Below, piece after piece: positions 1-8,555 of a DNA stretch of 64,000 bases. Source of the stretch: SIG78 sp036677805 (GTDB lineage: Bacteria; Verrucomicrobiota; Lentisphaeria; Victivallales; Victivallaceae). The translations under genes and the position numbers were made by a program. The stretch covers positions 53,152 through 117,151 of the forward strand of contig JAVBVS010000007.1 in assembly GCA_036677805.1 (NCBI GenBank), written 5' to 3'. Numbering within the stretch: position 1 is the stretch's first letter; each line of letters starts with the position of its first letter. The notes beneath the pieces were generated by a model. The model had not been told where the DNA came from, ran no database searches, and saw only the letters and a list, made by a program, of their open reading frames with translations.

Positions 1-2030
1 TCAAACAAATCCAGGACCATCCGGACCGGCTTGAGTTTGGCGGTGGCTTCCACTTCATCGGCTTTGTTGATGACGCTGCGCTTGGTCGGCATTGCCGTGA
101 CCGTTTCCGGCGTTGCGGCCGATTTGCCGGGATTCGGCATTGGCATCGGCGGCGGCTCCGCCGTGTCCGGCTCCAGACCGAGTTCCAATTCCGGCTCCGG
201 ACTCAAACCGGGGGCGGAAAATTCGGCCGCTTCGTCGCGGGCGTCGGGTTCGCCGGGATCGTCCGGCTCTTCGATTTCTTCCGTCTCCGGCGTCAGCGGC
301 ATCACCACGGCTTCCGGCTCGGGCAGGTCGTTTTCAAGTTTGACGGCGCTGGTTTCGACCGGAGCGAAGACGGCGGCTTCCGGCGCAACCGGCGGCGGAT
401 CGTCCTCGGCGGCATCTTCAGCTGCATTGCCGGGCAGGGGATCAGGGGTGAATTCAAGCAGAATGGCCCAGTCGCCGCTGATTTTCTGGAGAATTTCCAG
501 CAACTGCAATTTGGCCGCATTGAATTCCGGCAGCGCATTGCCCGGCACCCGGAGCGACAGCACCGAGTGTTCCAGGTCAAGCGCGCGGCAATTTTCCCAC
601 GGCAGCGTCAATCCTCGATTAAGTGCGCCTTCGGCCAGTTTTTGCAACAACGTTTCCGCCGCCGATTCCCGTGATTCGGAATTGACGTTCGCCGGCTCCG
701 GCGGTGCCACTTCCGGCATTTTGATTTCCGGGACGGGTTGTGGCGCCGGCTTGGAGAGCACCGGTTCGGGCCGGACCGCTTCTGGCGCAGGAGCCGGGGC
801 AGGTGCGGGCGCGGGCATCGTCCGCGCCGGCGGCGTTTCCCGCAGCGTGGGAACCTCGGCCATGAATTTCAATTCGCCCGCCGTCCGCAACTGATTGAGC
901 CGGGCGAGCACGTCGCCGACCGTCGGCGCATGGGCGTCATGCATCGCTTTGAGCAGAATCGACTCAAGATAAACCGCCTTGTTCAGCGCCTCATGCAAAG
1001 TCCGTCCGACCGGGGCGAGGCTTTCCATGAAACTGCGCAGCACCGCGGGCGTGGTCAGCGCCGCCAGCTTGCGGCAGCGTTCCATCTTTTCGGGATCGAA
1101 TTCAAGCACCGCTTCGGGATTGCGCAAAATCAGCGCCAGCTCCGCTCCGCGCAGCATTTCGAGAATGTCGTCAAACAACGTTTCGAGGTTGCGGCCCCGC
1201 GTCGCCAGCTGGCTGATGATGGTGATCACCGGTTCGGGGCGGTTTTCCAGCAGCGCCGCGACCAGCGCGTCGAGTTCGGCGGCGTTGCTCAAGCCGAAAA
1301 GCTCCAGCACCTGTTCCGCCGCGATTTCCTGATCCTTGCCGCCGAAAAATGCCAGCATCTGCTCCAGCGAAGACTGGGCGTCGCGCATGCCGCCTTCGGC
1401 CGCCCGCGCGATCGCGCTCAGCGCCTCCGGCGCGATCTTGACTTCCTCGGTTGCGGCGATCAGTTTCAGCCGCTCCAGAATCAGATTGCCCGGGATCGGC
1501 CGCAGATCGAAGCGCTGGCAGCGCGACACGATCGTCGGCAGCACCTGATGCGCCTCGGTGGTGGCGAAAATGAATTTCACGTGCGCCGGCGGCTCTTCCA
1601 CCGTTTTGAGCAGCGCATTCCACGCCGCTTTGGAGAGCATGTGCACTTCGTCGATGATGTAAATCTTGTATTTGCTCGACACCGGCATGTGGAACGCCTC
1701 TTCGCTCAGCGCGCGCATGTGATCGACCGAGTTGCGGCTGGCGGCGTCGACTTCGATGACGTCGAGCGAACTTTCTTCGGCAATCGCCTTGCAGGACGGG
1801 CATTGGCAGCAGGGTTCGCCGTCGTGCGGATGCTCGCAGTTGATCGCTTTGGCGAAAATCCGCGCAATGGTGGTTTTGCCGATGCCGCGGGGGCCGACCA
1901 GCAGATAGGCGTGTCCCACCCGGTTGCCGACGATGGCGTTGCGGAGGGTTCGGATCACATGACCTTGCCCGACGACGTCGGCGAAGGTCTGCGGACGCCA
2001 TTTGCGGGCGATGACCTGATGTTCGTTCAT
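1..2030 (-). CDS. dnaX: DNA polymerase III subunits gamma and tau (DnaX), 3' end outside the window
   Basis: Clamp-loader ATPase that loads the sliding clamp during replication. Reading from the ATG at 2030, the start MNEHQVIARKWRPQTFADVV is classic DnaX. Walker A (GPRGIGKT) is near residues 46-53, a zinc module C65-x8-C74-x2-C77-x2-C80 follows, the Walker B DEVH is at 127-130 and the sensor SRC at 169-171. Past residue 380 the protein is low-complexity (an Ala-Pro repeat, then acidic Pro/Glu-rich stretches), as in tau linkers. The frame is still open at base 1 just after PVRMVLDLF, which resembles the tau C-terminal end, so only a few codons are missing. GAGGG lies 7 nt before the start. It follows rph by 28 nt and is probably cotranscribed with it. 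Confidence 0.95.
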   Translation of the reverse strand, partial: MNEHQVIARKWRPQTFADVVGQGHVIRTLRNAIVGNRVGHAYLLVGPRGIGKTTIARIFAKAINCEHPHDGEPCCQCPSCKAIAEESSLDVIEVDAASRNSVDHMRALSEEAFHMPVSSKYKIYIIDEVHMLSKAAWNALLKTVEEPPAHVKFIFATTEAHQVLPTIVSRCQRFDLRPIPGNLILERLKLIAATEEVKIAPEALSAIARAAEGGMRDAQSSLEQMLAFFGGKDQEIAAEQVLELFGLSNAAELDALVAALLENRPEPVITIISQLATRGRNLETLFDDILEMLRGAELALILRNPEAVLEFDPEKMERCRKLAALTTPAVLRSFMESLAPVGRTLHEALNKAVYLESILLKAMHDAHAPTVGDVLARLNQLRTAGELKFMAEVPTLRETPPARTMPAPAPAPAPAPEAVRPEPVLSKPAPQPVPEIKMPEVAPPEPANVNSESRESAAETLLQKLAEGALNRGLTLPWENCRALDLEHSVLSLRVPGNALPEFNAAKLQLLEILQKISGDWAILLEFTPDPLPGNAAEDAAEDDPPPVAPEAAVFAPVETSAVKLENDLPEPEAVVMPLTPETEEIEEPDDPGEPDARDEAAEFSAPGLSPEPELELGLEPDTAEPPPMPMPNPGKSAATPETVTAMPTKRSVINKADEVEATAKLKPVRMVLDLF

Positions 2031-2058
2031 GGATGCGTCCCTCGTATGGTCCAATTGG

Positions 2059-2859
2059 TTAAATGGCGTCGAACGCGCTGCCGATTGTGCCGAGATTGCC
2101 GGAACGCGGCGCCGGACGTTTCGGCGGCGTCAACGCCTTTTCCAGTACCGCGTGCTGCATGGCGAAAATCTGTCGGAGGCCGCTTTCAGCCAGGTCGATC
2201 AGTTCGTTGAGCTGGCTGCGGGAGAAGGGCGTGCCTTCGGCGGTGCCCTGAATTTCGATCAGCTTGCCCGACTCGGTCATGACCACGTTCATATCGACTT
2301 CGGCGGTGGAATCCTCGGCGTAGTTCAAGTCGAGCACCGGTACGCCGTTCACGATGCCGACGCTGATTGCCGCCACCAGCTCCTTGAATGCCGGTTTGGC
2401 CAAATTCGCCTTGGCCCACGGCGAATTCAGCGCCAGCGCCGCCGCCACCGCCGCGCCGGTAATGCCGGCGCAACGCGTTCCGCCATCGGCGTCGATCACG
2501 TCGCAATCCAGATAAACCGTGTTTTCGCCCAGAGCTTCGAGGTCGACCACGGCGCGCAGCGAACGCCCGATCAGGCGCTGAATTTCCACCGTGCGTCCAC
2601 CCTGTTTGCCGCTGCTGGCTTCCCGTTTCATGCGCTCATGGGTGGAGGCCGGGAGCATGCCGTATTCGCAGGTCAGCCAGCCGCCGGAAACCTTCTGCAG
2701 CTTCATCCATGGCGGAACCTTGCTCTCAACGCTTGCCGCGCAGACCACCCGGGTGCCGCCGACCGCGATCAGGGCCGACCCGAGCGGATGACTCAGAAAG
2801 TCCGGCGTGATTTTCAAATGGCGCAATTCATCGGGCTGCCGCCCGTCACTTCGTTTCAT
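2059..2859 (-). CDS. rph: Ribonuclease PH
   Basis: Phosphorolytic 3'-5' exoribonuclease that trims tRNA 3' ends. The 266-aa product starts MKRSDGRQPDELRHLKI, the typical RNase PH opening. It has the conserved core GGTRVVCAASVE, MLPASTHERMKREASSGKQ-GGRTVEIQRLIGRSLRAVVD and DCDVIDADGGTR. I chose the ATG at 2859 over the upstream in-frame ATG at 2886 because GGGGAAAG lies 9 nt before it and family homology starts there. It lies between the SRP RNA and dnaX on the same strand. Confidence 0.95.
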   Translation of the reverse strand: MKRSDGRQPDELRHLKITPDFLSHPLGSALIAVGGTRVVCAASVESKVPPWMKLQKVSGGWLTCEYGMLPASTHERMKREASSGKQGGRTVEIQRLIGRSLRAVVDLEALGENTVYLDCDVIDADGGTRCAGITGAAVAAALALNSPWAKANLAKPAFKELVAAISVGIVNGVPVLDLNYAEDSTAEVDMNVVMTESGKLIEIQGTAEGTPFSRSQLNELIDLAESGLRQIFAMQHAVLEKALTPPKRPAPRSGNLGTIGSAFDAI

Positions 2860-2901
2860 GGTTCGATTTCTTTCCCCGAAAATCAAAAAAAATTGCCGTC
2901 G

Positions 2902-2990
2902 GGCGGAACCTGTGCACCTGCATCTTGGCTTAGGGCTGCTTGGTTCCCCACCTGACCCGGTTCACCCGTCCGCAGCGCACAGGTTCCGAC
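2902..2990 (-). ncRNA. ffs: Signal recognition particle RNA, small bacterial type (4.5S-like)
   Basis: Read on the minus strand, this stretch contains the SRP domain IV signature: CCGGGTCAGGTGGGGAACC followed by AAGCAGCCC. That is the GTCAGG / GGAA tetraloop / AGCAG symmetric-loop arrangement that binds Ffh, with the GGAA loop closed by GG-CC. The outer stem is a perfect 12-bp pairing between 2904-2915 and 2977-2988. The RNA is about 87-90 nt and lacks the Alu domain, like the E. coli form. It lies in the accD-rph gap on the same strand, so it may be processed from a longer transcript. The exact ends are estimates. Confidence 0.9.
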
Positions 2991-3019
2991 CCGGCGGCAA
3001 AAAAATCAACTTCCAAAAA

Positions 3020-3973
3020 TTACGATTCGGTCTCCGTCAGCGGCGCCTGGAAAAAGGTCAGCAGCAGCGACAGTTCCTTGCGCAGCATTTTACGGTCGAC
3101 CACCCGGTCAATCAGTCCTTTTTCCAACAGGAATTCGGCGGTCTGGAAATTTTCCGGCAACTTCGAATTGGTGGTTTCCTGAATCACCCGCGGGCCGGCG
3201 AATCCGATCATCGCCCCCGGTTCGGCCAGAATCACATCGCCGAGCGTGGCGAAACTCGCAGTCACGCCGCCATAGGTCGGATGCGTCATGATCACGATAT
3301 AGGGCAGCTCGGCCTCGGCGTGGCGTTCGAGCGCCCCGGCGGTTTTGGCCATCTGCATCAGGCTCAGAATGCCTTCCTGCATCCGGGCCCCGCCCGAGGC
3401 GGTTACCATCACCGCCGGGACCTTTTCCGCGGTGGCGGTTTCGATCATGCGGGTGATTTTTTCACCCACGACCGATCCCATGCTGGCGCCCATATAGCTG
3501 AAATCCATGATGCCGAGCATGAAACGACGATTTTCCAGCGTCGCGTGGCCGCATTGGACCGCTTCATTCAAGCCGGTTTTGATCGCATTTTCGCGCAATC
3601 GGTCGGCATAGGACTTGGAATCGATGAATTTGAGCATGTCGACCGAACGCAGATTGGCGTCGATCTGCCGGAAACTGTCGGCGTCGGTCAGTTGTTTGAT
3701 CCGGGCTTCCACCGACATCGACAGATGACAGCCGCAATATCCGCAGACAAACAGATTTTCCGCCAGCTGATCACTGTAAAGCGTCCGTCCGCATTCTTTG
3801 CATTTCAACCACGCGCCGTCCGGCACTTCCATCTTGCGATGAGGCGCCGCCGCCGTCACGGTCGCCGTCGCCGCAACCCGGAGCGTTGAATATTTCCCGT
3901 TGGAAGCCGCCATATTTGATTTCACCGTATTTGATTCGCGATTGCCGAAAAAATGCCGGACCGCTCCGGTCAT
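3020..3973 (-). CDS. accD: Acetyl-CoA carboxylase carboxyltransferase subunit beta
   Basis: Transfers the carboxyl group from biotin to acetyl-CoA in the first step of fatty acid synthesis, in complex with AccA (not in this window). The 317-aa product has the N-terminal zinc ribbon C-x2-C-x15-C-x2-C (CKECGRTL...FVCGYCGCHL), then the crotonase-fold core with MGSVVGEKI, VTASGGARMQEG, LMQMAKTAGAL, THPTYGGVTASFATLGD, and GFAGPRVIQET near the end. The N-terminus is longer than in E. coli. A second ATG at 3913 would remove 20 poorly conserved residues and cannot be excluded, because the predicted promoter leaves only a short leader for the ATG at 3973. Confidence 0.95.
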   Translation of the reverse strand: MTGAVRHFFGNRESNTVKSNMAASNGKYSTLRVAATATVTAAAPHRKMEVPDGAWLKCKECGRTLYSDQLAENLFVCGYCGCHLSMSVEARIKQLTDADSFRQIDANLRSVDMLKFIDSKSYADRLRENAIKTGLNEAVQCGHATLENRRFMLGIMDFSYMGASMGSVVGEKITRMIETATAEKVPAVMVTASGGARMQEGILSLMQMAKTAGALERHAEAELPYIVIMTHPTYGGVTASFATLGDVILAEPGAMIGFAGPRVIQETTNSKLPENFQTAEFLLEKGLIDRVVDRKMLRKELSLLLTFFQAPLTETES

Positions 3974-3987
3974 GCCATCGGGTAGCT

Positions 3988-4015
3988 AATATAGCCCGTC
4001 CGGGCAAAATTTCAA
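3988..4015 (-). promoter_or_regulatory. Predicted sigma-70 promoter upstream of accD
   Basis: On the minus strand TTGAAA (4015-4010), a 16-nt spacer and TATATT (3993-3988) precede accD. The spacer includes the palindrome GCCCGGACGGGC. The expected transcription start is near 3981, which would give a very short leader for an ATG at 3973 and a more normal one for the ATG at 3913. Confidence 0.45.
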
Positions 4016-4031
4016 TCCCCGGGGATGATTT

Positions 4032-5003
4032 TCACGCTTTATTTTGCTTTTTTCCCTGGGCGTCGTAATGTTTGCGATTGATGTTGAGCCAGCGCCGGTG
4101 CGCCCACAGCCACTGTTCCGGATCCTTGCGGATCATGGTTTCCAAAGCGGCGGTGCATTTTTGGGACAGAATTTTGATATCGTTTTCGGTATCGGCGGTG
4201 GGCTGGTATTCGATCAGCGGTCCCACCTCCATTTCAAATTCGAAGCGGTCTCCCGGCAGGCGCCGGGTCAGTTCGGGCATGATCGGGATGCCGGTTTTGA
4301 GATGAAGCAGCGCCGGCGAGGTATGGGTCCGGCAGGGTTGTCCGAAAAATATGGTTTCGACGCCTTCGTTCGTCGCCGCGTGCTGGTCGATCAGCAATGC
4401 GATGTTTTTATGGCTGCGCAGCGCTTTCATGACGCCGCGGATGCCGCCGCTTTTGTCGAGCACTTCGTGCACCGGGGTGCGTCGGTTCTTTAGAATCATT
4501 TCGCCGACCATGGGATTGGAAAACGGCCGCATCAGCGAAACCAGCGTGACGCCGGTCAGCTGCGCCATGGCGCCTCCGGCCATTTCCCAGTTGCCGTAGT
4601 GGGCGGTGATCAGGATGAAGTTCTGCTCCGCCGGTTTGCCGTCGTGGGGAAAACAGCGCCGGATGGTTTCAGGATCGCCGACCAGTTTGACCTTGGCCAG
4701 GTCGAACTCCTGGTCGGCTTTGAAGATTTCGATCAGCAGCATGGCGAAGTGTTCGAATACCCGGCGCGCAATCCGGTGCGCCGTTTTCGGATCGGCGGCG
4801 ACTCCGGCGTGGAGGAGGTGTTCGATCGTGCGTTTGCGGTGCATGAAATCGACGCGGAAGAGGAGCCGTCCGATGAAACGGGCGAAGATATAAGCGCATT
4901 TCAGCGGCAGGAGCCGGATGATGTGATACAGCAGTTTCAACGGCAGGTACTCAAGATAGATCCGCCAGATGCTTTCGCTGTGTTTGTGATGCCGTTCGGC
5001 CAT
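4032..5003 (-). CDS. Lysophospholipid / lipid A acyltransferase (LpxL/HtrB family)
   Basis: Predicted late acyltransferase that adds a secondary acyl chain to lipid A at the inner face of the cytoplasmic membrane. The 323-aa protein has the H-x4-E catalytic motif HYGNWE, a hydrophobic N-terminal anchor (about residues 20-50), the conserved LMRPFSNP and IDQHAATNEGVETIFFG segments, and the family-typical ending PEQWLWAHRRW. It implies an LPS-bearing outer membrane, in line with the Kdo-kinase-like gene at 13153. It follows tcdA by 72 nt on the same strand. The position acylated cannot be told from sequence. Confidence 0.88.
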   Translation of the reverse strand: MAERHHKHSESIWRIYLEYLPLKLLYHIIRLLPLKCAYIFARFIGRLLFRVDFMHRKRTIEHLLHAGVAADPKTAHRIARRVFEHFAMLLIEIFKADQEFDLAKVKLVGDPETIRRCFPHDGKPAEQNFILITAHYGNWEMAGGAMAQLTGVTLVSLMRPFSNPMVGEMILKNRRTPVHEVLDKSGGIRGVMKALRSHKNIALLIDQHAATNEGVETIFFGQPCRTHTSPALLHLKTGIPIMPELTRRLPGDRFEFEMEVGPLIEYQPTADTENDIKILSQKCTAALETMIRKDPEQWLWAHRRWLNINRKHYDAQGKKQNKA

Positions 5004-5075
5004 GATGGATTCCTCAAATTCCTATCCCGGTAATGTAATGGCGATTGCCGCAAATACAAGGCGGGTTTGTATTTT

Positions 5076-5825
5076 TCAGTCAATGTTTTTCGTCAGGCGG
5101 CGGATTGCCGCCGATGCCATGTAAAGTCCGAAAAGCGCCGGCATGTAGGAGATCGTGCCGACGGTCGAACGGCATTCGCCGCGTTCCGGGTCGGGTGGCT
5201 GGATCGCTTCGTCCGGCGCAAGCTCGGTCGAGAAAACCGTGAGAACGCCCCGGCTGACGCCGAGTCGGCGCAACCGGCTCCGCACCTGGCGGGCGAGACG
5301 GCAGTTGGTGGTTTTGGCGATATCGGCCAGCCGGACCTGCGCCGGGTCGAGCTTGCCGCCGGCGCCCATCGCCGAAACCGTCGGGATGCCGAGCTCGAAA
5401 GCCGTTGCCAGCAAAGCGCATTTGGCGCTCAGCATGTCGATGGCGTCAAGCAGAAAATCATAAGGTTCTTCCAGCAGCAGCTCGCGCACATTGTCCGGCG
5501 TCACCATCGTCTCCCGAAGCTTGAGTTCGAGTGCCGGATTGATGTCGAGCAAGCGCTGTCGCAATACCGCGACCTTGCTCTCGCCGACGGTCGAATGCAG
5601 CGCCGCCAGCTGGCGGTTGCAGTTGCTCGGCTGGACGCGGTCGAAATCGATCAGGGTCAAATGTCCGACTCCGGCGCGGACCAGGGCTTCGGCGGCATGT
5701 CCGCCGACGCCGCCGACTCCGACCAGCAGCACCCGGGCCGCGGCCAGCCGGGCAACGCCTTCGGATTTCAGCAGAATGGCGGTGCGCTGCTGCCAGTCGG
5801 GAACAGGGAATGGGGTATCGTTCAT
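5076..5825 (-). CDS. tcdA: tRNA threonylcarbamoyladenosine dehydratase (TcdA/CsdL family)
   Basis: E1/MoeB-fold enzyme that uses ATP to cyclise t6A37 of tRNA into ct6A. The 249-aa product carries the nucleotide-binding loop GVGGVGGHAAEAL, the acidic strand end LIDFDRVQPSNCNRQL (the N-x-N-R-Q motif), AIDMLSAKCALL and SAMGAGGKLDPAQVR, all diagnostic of this branch. The ATG at 5825 overlaps the TGA of the TatD-type gene by 4 nt (ATGA), suggesting coupled translation. Frames extending further upstream are shadows of that neighbour. Confidence 0.9.
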   Translation of the reverse strand: MNDTPFPVPDWQQRTAILLKSEGVARLAAARVLLVGVGGVGGHAAEALVRAGVGHLTLIDFDRVQPSNCNRQLAALHSTVGESKVAVLRQRLLDINPALELKLRETMVTPDNVRELLLEEPYDFLLDAIDMLSAKCALLATAFELGIPTVSAMGAGGKLDPAQVRLADIAKTTNCRLARQVRSRLRRLGVSRGVLTVFSTELAPDEAIQPPDPERGECRSTVGTISYMPALFGLYMASAAIRRLTKNID

Positions 5826-6508
5826 AAGGCGCCTCGGTAAATGCGTTCGAAGTTTGCCCGCATGACTCCACGGAGTTCGGCCTCCGCCAGGCCGAAGATT
5901 CCGGCCATATCCTGGTAATGGGCGGCGATATCCCCGTGAGGATCGTCGGTTTCGAGCACGATCTGCCGCAATTTCTCCGGATGGGCGCGCAACCATGCCA
6001 TGAGCCCGGTCGACCGGGTGCTCGCCGGCGACAGCGACAGCACCCAGTTTTCCCGGCGCAGGAGCTGTTCCGCCAGCTCCGGCTTGCCGCAGAAATAGTG
6101 CAATATGGTCGGAACCCGCCAGGGCTGATTCTTGGCGATCGCCAGCAGATCGGCATATCCGCCGACGCAGTGGACGGTCAAAGGCTTGCCGAGCGCATCG
6201 GCGATTCGGGCGAGGCGGGCGAAAATTTCCAGCTGCCGCGGCCATGGCAGCGCGCCGCGCCGGCGGTCGATGCCGACTTCGCCGACGCCGCTGCAATCGC
6301 CCATAGCGGCAAGGAGCTCGAAATTTTCGGGGATATCCGCTCCCGACCAGGGGTGCAGTTCCAGTGTCTTCAGGGTATTTGCCGGCATCGGCAGCAGGAA
6401 AAATTCCGGCGGAGTGGATACGATCCGGACGATTTCCGGCGCTGTTTCCGGCAAAATTCCTCCGGCATCCCGATGGGTATGGAAATCGATGGGGCCGGGA
6501 CTGCTCAT
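5822..6508 (-). CDS. TatD-family metal-dependent hydrolase
   Basis: Amidohydrolase-superfamily TIM barrel, likely a metal-dependent deoxyribonuclease or related hydrolase. Visible ligands are DFHTH at the N-terminus, E in GEVGID, H in VHC, H in ILHYF and D in ETDDPHG. At 228 aa it is shorter than typical TatD (about 260), so the barrel is trimmed, but every metal-ligand position is present. It lies 4 nt after pgsA and overlaps tcdA by 4 nt, forming a tight group. The substrate is uncertain. Confidence 0.82.
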   Translation of the reverse strand: MSSPGPIDFHTHRDAGGILPETAPEIVRIVSTPPEFFLLPMPANTLKTLELHPWSGADIPENFELLAAMGDCSGVGEVGIDRRRGALPWPRQLEIFARLARIADALGKPLTVHCVGGYADLLAIAKNQPWRVPTILHYFCGKPELAEQLLRRENWVLSLSPASTRSTGLMAWLRAHPEKLRQIVLETDDPHGDIAAHYQDMAGIFGLAEAELRGVMRANFERIYRGAL

Positions 6509-6512
6509 GAGT

Positions 6513-7130
6513 TCAATCCCGATCGCTGAGCACCAGTTCTTTGTTTTTGACGAAGTAACTGACGCCGGAACCGACGGTTACGATCACGATACCCCAGAGC
6601 AGGATGTACCAGATGGTGCGGAGCGAGATGATATTGCCGAATTTCATGTTCAGATCGAGCACGTTGATCCAGACCAGGCCGCCGATAAAGAGCATCAGCA
6701 TCTGAAGCGCGGTTTTGAGCTTGCCCCAGCGGTCGGCGCTGATGATCCGGCCGCGTCGCACCGCCAGCATCCGCAAACCGGTGACCATGAATTCCCGGGC
6801 GATCACCACCGCCGCCACCCAGGCGGCGATCAACTGGAATTCGACCAGAATCAGGATGGTGGTGGTCACGAAAATCTTATCGGCCAGCGGGTCCATCAAG
6901 GCGCCGAACTCGGTGATCTGGTTCCATTTGCGCGCCAGATGACCGTCGATGTAATCGGTGATGCCCGCGAGAATCGCCAGACCGCAGGCGATGTAGCGGA
7001 GAATCATTTCGATGGCGTCGGATTTGACCTTCACGCCGCCGGGAATGCCGGAATTGGTCGCCAGAACCAGCGCCACAAAGATCAGCACAATCCGGGTGAT
7101 GGTTAGAATGTTAGGCAGGTTGTACGGCAT
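6513..7130 (-). CDS. pgsA: CDP-diacylglycerol--glycerol-3-phosphate 3-phosphatidyltransferase
   Basis: Membrane enzyme making phosphatidylglycerophosphate, the committed step to phosphatidylglycerol. The 205-aa protein opens MPYNLPNILTITRI and has the CDP-alcohol phosphotransferase signature D-x2-DG-x2-AR-x8-G-x3-D-x3-D (DYIDGHLAR...GALMDPLADK). Around it are about five hydrophobic segments. It sits 54 nt after rimO and 4 nt before the TatD-type gene on the same strand. Confidence 0.93.
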   Translation of the reverse strand: MPYNLPNILTITRIVLIFVALVLATNSGIPGGVKVKSDAIEMILRYIACGLAILAGITDYIDGHLARKWNQITEFGALMDPLADKIFVTTTILILVEFQLIAAWVAAVVIAREFMVTGLRMLAVRRGRIISADRWGKLKTALQMLMLFIGGLVWINVLDLNMKFGNIISLRTIWYILLWGIVIVTVGSGVSYFVKNKELVLSDRD

Positions 7131-7184
7131 TTTCGCTCCGGAAACTCCATATTCTTCTTTGCACGGCTGGATACGCCATATAAT

Positions 7185-8555
7185 TTAGCATACTTCCCCG
7201 TATAAATCAAATGCTTCCGCGCGGGTAATTTTGACTTGATAAAATGTTCCGGCTTCCAGCCGCGTCCGGGCGCCGAAAATCACGCTGTTGTCGATTTCCG
7301 GGGCGTCGGCTGCGCCGCGTCCGATGGCTTTGCGACCCTCGACTTCATCGGCGATGACCCGGATCACGGAGCCTTCCAGTTGACGGTTGCGTTCCAGCGA
7401 AATCGTTTCCTGAAGTTCGAGAATCCGCCGGGCCCGCGCTTCGGCGACCTCCGGCGCGACGCGTCCGGGCATGGCCGCCGCCGGCGTCGACGGTTCCGGC
7501 GCGTAGGGGAAAACTCCCAGCCGGTCGAACTTCTGAATGCGCACGAATTCGAGCAGTTCGGCGAATTCCGCTTCGCCTTCGCCGGGCAAGCCGGTGATGA
7601 AGGTGGTGCGCAAGGTGAGATTCGGGATCGCTTCGCGCAACCGCCAGAGCAATGTTTCCGTCGCCTCGCGGGTGGTCTTGCGCCCCATGGCGCGGAGAAT
7701 GGCGTCATTGATGTGCTGCAAAGGCATGTCGAGATAGGGCAGCACATGCCGGGCGCGGGCCAGAAAATCGATCAGCTCGCCGGTATAATGCGCCGGATGG
7801 GTATAGAGCAGCCGGACCTGAAAATCGCCCGGCAGCGCATCGAGCTCCCGCAACAGGGCGCAGAGGGTGGCGCCGTCGTCGCGGTCGCTGCCATAGGCGG
7901 TCACGTCCTGGGCGATCACGATGATTTCGCGGACGCCGTTGCCGATCAGATTGCGCGCTTCGGCCGCCGCCGACGCGATGCTCCGGCTGCGCAGGCGTCC
8001 CCGGATATGCGGAATGCTGCAATAGGCGCAGCAGTTGTCGCAGCCGTCGGCGATCTTGAGATAGGCGACGTGGGGCAGCGTCAGCTGAAGGCGCGGCGTG
8101 GTTTCGTCATAAAGGTAACAGGGATGGGCGGCTTCCCCGGCGACACGCCCGTCTTCCTCGGCGATGGTCCGGAGAATGGCGGGGACGCCGTCGATGCCGC
8201 TCCAGTGGTCGACTTCGGGGAAGCGTTCCCGGTATTGCGCGAAATCGTTGTGCTGGATGAGACAGCCGGCGACGATCAGGCGGCGGACTTCCGGCCGCTG
8301 CTGTTTCCAGCGGATGCCTTCGGCGATGGCTTCCGCGCTTTCGCAGCGCGCGCTCGGCAGAAAGGCGCAGGTGTTGATCAGGTAGTAGCGCGCGCTGCCG
8401 GCGTCAAGATTGATCGGAATGCCGCCGGAAACCAGTGTTCCGGCCATGATTTCGCTGTCGACCAGATTCTTGGGGCAGCCGAGGCTGACCATGTAGACGC
8501 CGCGCGCGGTTTCACGCGCCTGCTGTTTCAGTTGACGGAGTTTGCGGTTGAGCAT
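7185..8555 (-). CDS. rimO: Ribosomal protein S12 methylthiotransferase RimO
   Basis: Radical-SAM enzyme that methylthiolates the conserved Asp of ribosomal protein S12. The 456-aa product has the N-terminal MTTase domain (YMVSLGCPKNLVDSE, with cysteines in INTCAF and VAGCL for the second iron-sulfur cluster). The radical-SAM motif C-x3-C-x2-C is GCDNCCAYC followed by IPHIRGRLRSR. A C-terminal TRAM domain carries the RimO-type DAPEIDNSVIFG. The ATG at 8555 is favoured because AGGA lies 10 nt upstream; the gene then overlaps the preceding gene by 28 nt. Confidence 0.94.
   Translation of the reverse strand: MLNRKLRQLKQQARETARGVYMVSLGCPKNLVDSEIMAGTLVSGGIPINLDAGSARYYLINTCAFLPSARCESAEAIAEGIRWKQQRPEVRRLIVAGCLIQHNDFAQYRERFPEVDHWSGIDGVPAILRTIAEEDGRVAGEAAHPCYLYDETTPRLQLTLPHVAYLKIADGCDNCCAYCSIPHIRGRLRSRSIASAAAEARNLIGNGVREIIVIAQDVTAYGSDRDDGATLCALLRELDALPGDFQVRLLYTHPAHYTGELIDFLARARHVLPYLDMPLQHINDAILRAMGRKTTREATETLLWRLREAIPNLTLRTTFITGLPGEGEAEFAELLEFVRIQKFDRLGVFPYAPEPSTPAAAMPGRVAPEVAEARARRILELQETISLERNRQLEGSVIRVIADEVEGRKAIGRGAADAPEIDNSVIFGARTRLEAGTFYQVKITRAEAFDLYGEVC

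Noticed and set aside
31..894. Long plus-strand frame rich in Ser, Gly and Ala
   Set aside because: It is antisense to the Ala/Pro/Glu-rich linker of dnaX; low-complexity GC-rich coding DNA gives such frames by chance.
738..2210. 490-codon plus-strand frame across dnaX
   Set aside because: Rich in His, Arg, Phe and Gln, the usual product of reading GC-rich genes backwards; it has no motif and overlaps a certain gene.
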